Assembly (NCBI GenBank): GCA_964447175.1
Contig: CAYURP010000050.1
Span: 1-20,134, forward strand
Source of the DNA: CAYURP01 sp964447175
GTDB lineage: Bacteria; Zixibacteria; MSB-5A5; SM23-73-2
DNA: 20,134 bases
Reading direction: 5' to 3'
The notes under the pieces were generated by a model that was given only the letters and a program-made list of their open reading frames with translations, did no database searches and had not been told where the DNA came from. This document shows positions 1-5,772 of this stretch, in pieces. The stretch's first letter is position 1. Each line of letters starts with the position of its first letter. Both the position numbers and the translations under genes were made by a program.

Positions 1-218
1 TAATTGTCAATATACATTATTCTTTTTTATCTTCGATAAGGATCATACACCTAGTCATGATATAGTTTTGTCATAGGCTTATTAAAAATACTTGACTATT
101 CAATTATTCAATAATATTTTCTTAGAAAACCTTTAATCACTGAAATGGATAATTGATTAGTAAGGAATATTTTTTGAATTATTAGATTGTTATTATATAT
201 TAGAGAGTTACATATTTA
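1..218. other. AT-rich intergenic leader
   Basis: Strongly AT-rich non-coding DNA upstream of the nuclease-like gene. It holds a possible promoter (listed separately) and a 13-base AT palindrome at 103-115 (ATTATT C AATAAT), which lies between the two promoter boxes and could be an operator or chance in AT-rich DNA. I see no RNA gene or other ORF here. Confidence 0.5.
92..120 (+). promoter_or_regulatory. possible sigma70-like promoter
   Basis: TTGACT at 92-97 is followed 17 bases later by TATTTT at 115-120, giving one mismatch in the -35 box and two in the -10 box. It lies about 100 bases before the start at 219. In DNA this AT-rich such matches are easy to find, so confidence is low. Confidence 0.3.
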
Positions 219-1781
219 ATGAGATGTGAAATGTTAAAAGATTCAACGATAGAAGATCTCAAATCTTTTCTTAAACAATTCCAATTATCCGAAGCATTGG
301 CAACTATAGGATCAGAATGCATTCATTTATGGCAAAAGAAAACACCTATTGAAGATGTGGCAAGAAAGCACATCTACCACTTTCAAGGTATAGCTTTTGA
401 AAAGAAGGATAAGGTAACCATAGCCCTGTGGCAATTAGCTTACATTGCTAAACTACTGATTCTCGTATCAAATGATTTCAGGCCAAAGAACTTCGATAAA
501 GATTCACTTCTCAAGGCAGCTGCCATGTTTAACAACTTACTTGATCGAATACTACTGACGGATAGTGAGAGTGAGCCTTTCGCTGCAGATAGCTTTTTTA
601 TTCGAACTGGCTATCAGCAATTCACTTTTCAAGCTGAAAAGCGTCATCTAGTTCCGAGGGCACTATATCTGTTTAAAGAGATAAATGAGGAACTTGGAAC
701 AGACAAGTTCGATATACCTAAGACTTTTGTTGATATGTATGGTCTAACCATTGAAGATTTCATTTATATTGGTTTTGCAATATCTGCCTATCTTAGAAAA
801 ACAGCTTTTTTCAATCCTGATGAGATCATAAATGCAAAAGTCCCCAAATTAGCGAACTATCTCACAAAGGAAAAAGTTGGAAGATTCCTCAACATTGTTA
901 CAATCAATTATGCTGATTTTAGAAAATTAACTGAAATCGATCAGAGTAATGTCCATGGATTGGAACATTTTGAATTTAATCCGCTCGTGAAGCACCCTAT
1001 TATAAGAACTACAAAAGTTGACTTCGTGGTACCTGTTCCCGTCCTACTTCTTGATAGAGTAACCTCTGGAATTTATTATGATATGTTGGATGAATTTAGC
1101 AGTCGAAGTCTTTTAAATGAATTCACAAGCTTTTTGGGAGGCCTTTTTGAAAAGTACGTGGGAAAATTATTGACTGAGTTTTACGATGAATTACATTTAT
1201 TGCCTGAGAGACACTATGGTAAGTGTTCCAGAACGGTTGATTGGATAATTCTAGAGGATAATTCTGCGGTACTAATAGAATGCAAATCATCAAGGCTAAC
1301 AAAAAGAGCTAAGACCTTCGCTGAGCAAGATAAGTTGCAGGAGGATTTAAGGAAAGGTGTTGCTCGAGGAGTGAAGCAATTATTTAGAAATAAATGTGAT
1401 ATTGAAAATAAAATATTTGGTTTAGAAGATCTTTTTGATATTAAAGATCTTTACTTCTTAATAATAGTACTCGATCCATTATATTTTGCAAATTCAATAC
1501 AAAGAAAACTTATTGATGAAGAATTGAAAAAAGATAAAATATCAAATTTTGAGTATCAAATAATGTCAGTTTCAGAACTTGAATATTTTACAACTCTACT
1601 TTCAAGGGAAAAGCTTTATAAAATTCTTAACAATAAAATTCAAGATTTAGATAAGAGAGAGTGGGATTTCGAACAATTTACGAATGACTATAAAGGAGAA
1701 CAGGTAAAATTGGAGAATAAATTATTGAGTAAAAAGTTTCATGAATTTTTTGATATGCAAACTAATAATAAAAAAAATTAA
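219..1781 (+). CDS. uncharacterised protein with a C-terminal PD-(D/E)XK nuclease-like core
   Basis: This 520-aa protein belongs to no family I can name. The first 290 residues or so look helical and lack recognisable motifs; no signal peptide or membrane segment is evident. Residues 300-390 look like a restriction-endonuclease-like fold: Glu311 in a helix (FEKYVGKLL), Asp341 (RTVDWIIL), then Glu354-x-Lys356 (AVLIECKSS), followed by a helix containing Gln387 (GVKQLFR). The spacing E-x29-D-x12-E-x-K is typical of PD-(D/E)XK enzymes that act on DNA or RNA, as in restriction, repair and anti-phage effectors. The gene is markedly AT-rich compared with all downstream genes, which suggests recent acquisition. 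A weak GAGAG at 203-207 precedes ATG 219; the in-frame ATG at 231 is an alternative start. It ends 14 bases before the next gene, which has its own strong RBS. The nuclease activity and any defence role are inferred. Confidence 0.75.
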   Translation: MRCEMLKDSTIEDLKSFLKQFQLSEALATIGSECIHLWQKKTPIEDVARKHIYHFQGIAFEKKDKVTIALWQLAYIAKLLILVSNDFRPKNFDKDSLLKAAAMFNNLLDRILLTDSESEPFAADSFFIRTGYQQFTFQAEKRHLVPRALYLFKEINEELGTDKFDIPKTFVDMYGLTIEDFIYIGFAISAYLRKTAFFNPDEIINAKVPKLANYLTKEKVGRFLNIVTINYADFRKLTEIDQSNVHGLEHFEFNPLVKHPIIRTTKVDFVVPVPVLLLDRVTSGIYYDMLDEFSSRSLLNEFTSFLGGLFEKYVGKLLTEFYDELHLLPERHYGKCSRTVDWIILEDNSAVLIECKSSRLTKRAKTFAEQDKLQEDLRKGVARGVKQLFRNKCDIENKIFGLEDLFDIKDLYFLIIVLDPLYFANSIQRKLIDEELKKDKISNFEYQIMSVSELEYFTTLLSREKLYKILNNKIQDLDKREWDFEQFTNDYKGEQVKLENKLLSKKFHEFFDMQTNNKKN

Positions 1782-1783
1782 AC

Positions 1784-1789
1784 AAGGAG
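1784..1789 (+). promoter_or_regulatory. strong ribosome binding site
   Basis: AAGGAG sits six bases before ATG 1796 and fixes the start of the propeller/transglutaminase gene. It follows directly on the upstream stop codon, so the two genes could be co-transcribed despite their different base composition. Confidence 0.7.
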
Positions 1790-1795
1790 TTACTG

Positions 1796-3403
1796 ATGAG
1801 CAAAGTTAATCTATTCATCTTCTTGTGTGTATTTATTATTCTCCTTCCGTCTTTAGCTTTTGCAGTGACCGGGGATGTGATTCTTTCATTCCCTACACCC
1901 GGAACCTGCCCTACCGGTATGACCTTTGACGGGAAAAATCTCTGGGTTTTAGACCATAAATCTGATTCCCTTTATTCGATCAATCCTGATAATGGAACTG
2001 TCATAAGGGGATTAGCATCACCTGGATATAAGTCTATGGGTCTGACCTGGGATGGAGAAAATCTGTGGGTTCTGGACGGTGAGGAAAACCTGATCTTTCA
2101 GCTTGATCCCCAAACCGGCTTGGTAAAAAAGACCCTGTATGCTCCATCTTCCGGACCCCTGGGATTAGCCTGGGATGGAAAGCACCTCTGGGTTTCCGAT
2201 TCAAAAGAGGACAAGATTTTTCAGATCTCAACTGAGGACGGGACCACCATCAAAACCATTCCGTCGCCCTCTGGTACGCCTCAGGGGATCTGTTTTGACG
2301 GCAAGTATCTCTGGGTATCTGACAGGTATGATGACAAAATCTTCATGGTAACTCCGAAGAATGGTGAGGTGATTATATGTTTTGATTCGCCCGGCGCTTA
2401 CGCGCGGGGATTGGCCTGGGATGGTGAATTCTTGTGGAATGTGGATTATCAGACTGACTCCCTTTATAAATTGAAAATCTTCGATGATCAGATATATTCC
2501 CAGACTCAAAAAAAGGTGGAGTTTTTGGAATTTACCAATGAGTTCAGAAATTACGGTCCGGGCATGGTCAAAGACCTGGATTTGTATCTTGCTGTTCCTC
2601 AAGATCTGAACAATCAGAAACTTCTTGGGAAAATCGATTTTTATCCTGAGCCGACTGGCTTTATTAATGATAAATGGGATCAGAAGGTGGCTCATTATCA
2701 TTTCACAGATCTAAAACATACGGAGTTCATAAGAGTGGGGATGAAGATAAAAGCGGAAATCTACGATCTCCGATACTTCATATTTCCTGAAAAAGTGGGC
2801 ACCTTAAATGATATACCCAAAAAGATAACAGACCTTTATTTAGTTAATGATACCAAATATGCCATTGACGATCCATTTATCCAGAAATCAGCAAAGGAAG
2901 CTGTGGGGGATGAGAAAAATCCATACTGGATAGCCCGCAAGATATTCAATTATGTGATAGGTAAGATGCATTATGAGCTGGCTGGTGGTTGGAACATAGC
3001 TCCCACTGTTCTGAAAAGAGGGTCTGGTTCCTGTTCCGAATATAGTTTTGTCTATATAGCCTTGTGTCGAGCTTCAGGCCTTCCTGCCAGGTATGCAGGC
3101 TCGGTGGCCATAAGAGGGGATGATGCCTCAACAGATGAAGTTTTCCATCGTTGGGTTGAAGTCTATTTACCCAATTACGGATGGATACCAGTGGATCCGT
3201 CAGGCGGAGATAGGGACACGCCTTACCAAAAGTTCCAGGCTTTCGGACATCTGTCCAATCGTTTCCTGATCACCACTCTGGGAGGAGGGGGATCGGAATA
3301 TCTGGAATGGGGCTACAATTCCAACGAACACTGGATCTCATCGGGAAAATGCAAAATCTTCACCGAACAAATAGGTGAATGGTCGCCTTTGGCAGCAGAG
3401 TAA
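1796..3403 (+). CDS. secreted beta-propeller and transglutaminase-like protein
   Basis: A 535-aa exported protein. Residues 1-23 form a signal peptide (hydrophobic core, cleavage likely after AFA). Residues 24-230 carry five repeats of the form WDGxxLWVxD with Trp50, Trp91, Trp132, Trp173 and Trp214 exactly 41 residues apart, as in NHL/SMP-30-like beta-propellers. After a linker domain (about 235-350), residues 360-480 form a transglutaminase-like cysteine protease fold: Cys413 in GSGSCSEYS, His451 in HRWVEVYLP and Asp467 in IPVDPSGG give the Cys-His-Asp triad. Such periplasmic or extracellular domains may act as peptidases or amide-forming enzymes; the substrate cannot be read from sequence. 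Five visible repeats are fewer than a usual six- or seven-bladed propeller, so the linker may add blades or the repeats may form an incomplete or oligomeric propeller. The neighbouring palindrome field begins four bases after the stop. Confidence 0.85.
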   Translation: MSKVNLFIFLCVFIILLPSLAFAVTGDVILSFPTPGTCPTGMTFDGKNLWVLDHKSDSLYSINPDNGTVIRGLASPGYKSMGLTWDGENLWVLDGEENLIFQLDPQTGLVKKTLYAPSSGPLGLAWDGKHLWVSDSKEDKIFQISTEDGTTIKTIPSPSGTPQGICFDGKYLWVSDRYDDKIFMVTPKNGEVIICFDSPGAYARGLAWDGEFLWNVDYQTDSLYKLKIFDDQIYSQTQKKVEFLEFTNEFRNYGPGMVKDLDLYLAVPQDLNNQKLLGKIDFYPEPTGFINDKWDQKVAHYHFTDLKHTEFIRVGMKIKAEIYDLRYFIFPEKVGTLNDIPKKITDLYLVNDTKYAIDDPFIQKSAKEAVGDEKNPYWIARKIFNYVIGKMHYELAGGWNIAPTVLKRGSGSCSEYSFVYIALCRASGLPARYAGSVAIRGDDASTDEVFHRWVEVYLPNYGWIPVDPSGGDRDTPYQKFQAFGHLSNRFLITTLGGGGSEYLEWGYNSNEHWISSGKCKIFTEQIGEWSPLAAE

Positions 3404-3407
3404 AATT

Positions 3408-3476
3408 CTATGTTGGCTGAGGAATTGGTGGTGGAAATCCAATTCCACCACCAACAAATGAATTCCTCAGCCATAG
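3408..3476. repeat. long two-tier inverted repeat
   Basis: TTGGTGGTGGAA at 3425-3436 pairs perfectly with its complement at 3443-3454 around a six-base loop. GGCTGAGGAA at 3415-3424 pairs with 3463-3472, and CTAT 3408-3411 with ATAG 3473-3476, separated by small bulges. The hairpin begins four bases after the stop of the upstream gene. It could work as a terminator or mRNA-stabilising structure, or be a REP/MITE-like repeat. Confidence 0.75.
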
Positions 3477-3484
3477 AAATTGAT

Positions 3485-3527
3485 GGTGGAAATCTCCGAA
3501 ACGGGTCTTGACGACAATTCCACCACC
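3485..3527. repeat. second GGTGGAA/TTCCACC inverted repeat
   Basis: GGTGGAA at 3485-3491 is complementary to the start of TTCCACCACC at 3518-3527. The same ten-base word also occurs at 3443-3452, so arms of this repeat could pair with arms of the preceding hairpin. It appears to be a degenerate second copy of that element. Confidence 0.5.
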
Positions 3528-3547
3528 AGCAAAAGATAACCAAACAA

Positions 3548-3568
3548 CACAGGTTGAGACAACCTGTG
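3548..3568. repeat. 9-bp stem, 3-base loop palindrome
   Basis: CACAGGTTG (3548-3556) and CAACCTGTG (3560-3568) are perfect complements around AGA. A tight hairpin, not followed by a T-tract. Confidence 0.65.
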
Positions 3569-3585
3569 ATACAGAATTGAAGTAT

Positions 3586-3613
3586 CCAGAACTTGACTTA
3601 AGTCAGGTTCTGG
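3586..3613. repeat. 28-base near-perfect palindrome
   Basis: CCAGAACTTGACTTA meets AGTCAGGTTCTGG around a central TTAA; only one symmetric pair is mismatched. With almost no loop it suits a dimeric protein site or a cruciform-forming repeat better than an RNA hairpin. Confidence 0.6.
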
Positions 3614-3710
3614 TCGTTATAACTAATAACTAACAACTAATAACCAATCACCAAAAACCGTTCGGTTTGGGAGCCCGCCCTATGGGGATTCTGGCAATTG
3701 ATTTTTCGTA

Positions 3711-3731
3711 GGTCGGGCACCTTGCCCGACC
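3711..3731. repeat. GC-rich 9-bp stem palindrome
   Basis: GGTCGGGCA (3711-3719) and TGCCCGACC (3723-3731) are perfect complements around CCT. It resembles short GC-rich interspersed palindromes seen in uncultured bacterial genomes. That resemblance is from memory. Confidence 0.65.
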
Positions 3732-3757
3732 TGTCAGTTCAAACTAACTTGGTAGAA

Positions 3758-3775
3758 CAAGGTCTCCTGACCTTG
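3758..3775. repeat. 7-bp stem palindrome CAAGGTC/GACCTTG
   Basis: CAAGGTC (3758-3764) and GACCTTG (3769-3775) enclose TCCT. It lies 65 bases before the end of the minus-strand isomerase gene, so it would fall in that transcript's 3' region. Confidence 0.55.
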
Positions 3776-3839
3776 CCATAAATATTCTTGGATCAGGAAA
3801 TCCAGAATTGACCGTTACCAGGATATCAATATATAATGA

Positions 3840-5633
3840 TTAATAAGGGTAATATTCGTCTAAATAGCTCTTGATATCAGCTTTTTCTTTTAGCTGAGCA
3901 TACCACAGCTGGAATGTCTCGATTTTTCTCTGCTTTGAAATTTCAGTTTTTAAAGAATCCTCAACTGCTGCGAAGGTGTTTTCATCTATATCCGATTTTG
4001 AGATCAGCTCCAGGACGTAAGCTCCCTTTTCTGTTTTTATAGGAGGGGAGATCTTGTGTTCCGGAGTAAGAGCGAAGGCAGCACCGATGACCTCCGGGGT
4101 GAATTGAGGAATAAAGGAGTTTCTGCTGAATTCTCCGGTGAGTTTTACTTCATGCTTGTATTTCTGGGTAGTTTTTTTGAGATCGTTTTGTAGGAGAGCT
4201 TCCTTTTGTATCTCCTGTGCTATCTGGAAGGCTAACTGGTTTCTTTTTTCGTCTCTAACATCTTTTACTAAAACCTCTTTAACTTCCTCATAGGATTGGG
4301 TACCCGGGGGCAGCTTTTCTAACAGGTGGAAAACATAAAATGCCCTGTTGGTTTCAACTGGTTCGCTAATCTGACCTGCCTTATTATTGAAGGCAAATTC
4401 CTGGGCTTGCTTGTTAGCACCGATAAGACCACTTATGAAATCCCCCATTTGAAAAGACGAGGTTTGAGAGACATCCAAGCTCTCCTCCTGGGCTACCTGG
4501 GAAAATCCTTTTTTCCTGGCGCTTTCTGAAAAGTACTCGGCTTCCGATTTTATGCTCGCCCTGGTCTCCTCAGAGGGGTTTACCTTGAGCAGGATATGGC
4601 TGGCTTTTATCCTCTCCTCTCCATTTTCATTTTTGCGATCGTAAAGCTTTATCAGATGCCAGCCGAACTGGGTTTTTACTGGATTGGAGATTTCACCTTT
4701 TTCTAAAGAGAAAGCTACATTTTCAAAGGGCTCCACCATATCTCCTTTTCCGAACCAGCCCAGATCACCTCCCTTGGATGCAGAGCCTTCATCCTGGGAA
4801 TATTCCTCAGCTATGCTTGCGAAATCCTCGCCTTCATCCAGAAGCTCTTTTATCTCCAGAATCTCAGCTTTGACCTTCTCTTCGTCAGCAGAGCTGGGTT
4901 TGATACCAAATATTACGTACTCCAACTTGGCTCTTTCTTTCAGCTTGAAAATGTCCAAGTTTTTGTCATAAAACTCTCTCATTTCATCTGAGGTTACTGT
5001 GAGAGCCTGGGGAGGAATCTCGTCTGGTGAAACAAAGGTGTAACCAACCTTAACCTTTTGATTTTGGTCGATCCAGTATTTTTTAACCTCTTCCTCACTT
5101 ACCCGGCTTACCCCGCCAATCAGTTCTTGAAGTTTAGCCATTATCAGTTGGGGACGGACTATAGCCTCCAGTTGACCCCAGGGAATGCGAGGATCAGCTA
5201 AGGCTTTTACATATTTATTATAATCGAATTTACCATCGGTCTGAAAGACCTCAGCCTGCCTGATTTCCTCTGGAGGAAATCTTTTAAGATACTCGTATAC
5301 CTCTCGACTGGTTAATTTTATACCTCTTTTATCTATTTCCTCTGCCATCAGAATTTCAAAGACGAAATTCTCCCAGGTATTGTCTCTTACCTTTTTAACC
5401 ATCTCCTCCGGGACCTGATCCTGGTAGTCCTGGCTAACCTTATTCAGGTTACCCTGATAAGCTTTCTGGAAATTGGTTAGATTTATTTCTTTTCCATTGA
5501 TAATGCCCACCACTCCGTATTTTTGGGATTTTTTACCGGAAAACTGCATGCCCCAGGCAAAAACTATTGTTCCCACAAATGCAACAATCACTATCCACAT
5601 AATCGACTTGGTCATGCTTCGCATTGCTTTCAT
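3840..5633 (-). CDS. PpiD/SurA-like membrane-anchored peptidyl-prolyl isomerase
   Basis: A periplasmic folding factor tethered to the inner membrane. Numbering from the upstream ATG (5636), residues 12-30 form one membrane segment after a basic N-terminus, and residues 40-230 match the SurA/PpiD N-terminal chaperone domain. Residues 235-332 form a canonical parvulin domain (DFASIAEEYSQDEGSASKGG, DLGWFGKGDMVEPFE, TQFGWHLIKL). A second, weaker parvulin-like unit spans 340-440 (begins ASHILLKV, ends ISEPVETNRAFYVFHLLE), and 485-547 looks like a third degenerate copy (ISPPIKTEKGAYVLELI). E. coli PpiD (623 aa) is similar in length and topology. The start is either of two adjacent ATGs: AAAGGAG at 5647-5653 is ten bases from the one at 5636 and thirteen from 5633, so 5636 is equally possible or slightly better. 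It is divergent from the M23 peptidase gene across 136 bases. Confidence 0.88.
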   Translation of the reverse strand: MKAMRSMTKSIMWIVIVAFVGTIVFAWGMQFSGKKSQKYGVVGIINGKEINLTNFQKAYQGNLNKVSQDYQDQVPEEMVKKVRDNTWENFVFEILMAEEIDKRGIKLTSREVYEYLKRFPPEEIRQAEVFQTDGKFDYNKYVKALADPRIPWGQLEAIVRPQLIMAKLQELIGGVSRVSEEEVKKYWIDQNQKVKVGYTFVSPDEIPPQALTVTSDEMREFYDKNLDIFKLKERAKLEYVIFGIKPSSADEEKVKAEILEIKELLDEGEDFASIAEEYSQDEGSASKGGDLGWFGKGDMVEPFENVAFSLEKGEISNPVKTQFGWHLIKLYDRKNENGEERIKASHILLKVNPSEETRASIKSEAEYFSESARKKGFSQVAQEESLDVSQTSSFQMGDFISGLIGANKQAQEFAFNNKAGQISEPVETNRAFYVFHLLEKLPPGTQSYEEVKEVLVKDVRDEKRNQLAFQIAQEIQKEALLQNDLKKTTQKYKHEVKLTGEFSRNSFIPQFTPEVIGAAFALTPEHKISPPIKTEKGAYVLELISKSDIDENTFAAVEDSLKTEISKQRKIETFQLWYAQLKEKADIKSYLDEYYPY

Positions 5634-5734
5634 CATGGCTTATCTACTCCTTTGTTTCCTCGATTACCTCTAATTCTTTGAAATATACGGAATAATAGCC
5701 GTTTAGCAAGTGAATTTTTCTCCCAAATTTCAAT

Positions 5735-5763
5735 TTGACAAAGAGATTAATTAAAGTTAATAT
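5735..5763 (+). promoter_or_regulatory. sigma70-like promoter very close to the M23 start codon
   Basis: A perfect TTGACA at 5735-5740 is followed after 17 bases by TAATAT (5758-5763). A consensus TATAAT also occurs at 5761-5766 but with a 20-base spacer. Either -10 box would start transcription within a few bases of the ATG at 5773, leaving essentially no room for a ribosome binding site. Confidence 0.5.
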
Positions 5764-5772
5764 AATAAAGAC

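Larger units (their letters stand above)
3404..3839. other. 436-base gene-free region between convergent genes, rich in palindromes
   Basis: No credible ORF lies here. The stretch holds six or more inverted repeats of differing sequence, listed individually where they are strong, plus a short AT-rich tract at about 3620-3650 in which AACTAATAAC-like units recur. Both flanking genes point into it, so part of it probably acts as a bidirectional terminator region, though no hairpin is followed by a clear T-tract. Confidence 0.6.

Noticed and set aside
219..3403. Two-gene toxin-antitoxin or defence operon (nuclease-like plus transglutaminase-like)
   Set aside because: The second protein has a signal peptide and a balanced base composition unlike the first; adjacency alone does not support a joint function.
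3408..3776. CRISPR array
   Set aside because: The palindromes differ from one another and have no regular spacer length or repeated unit.
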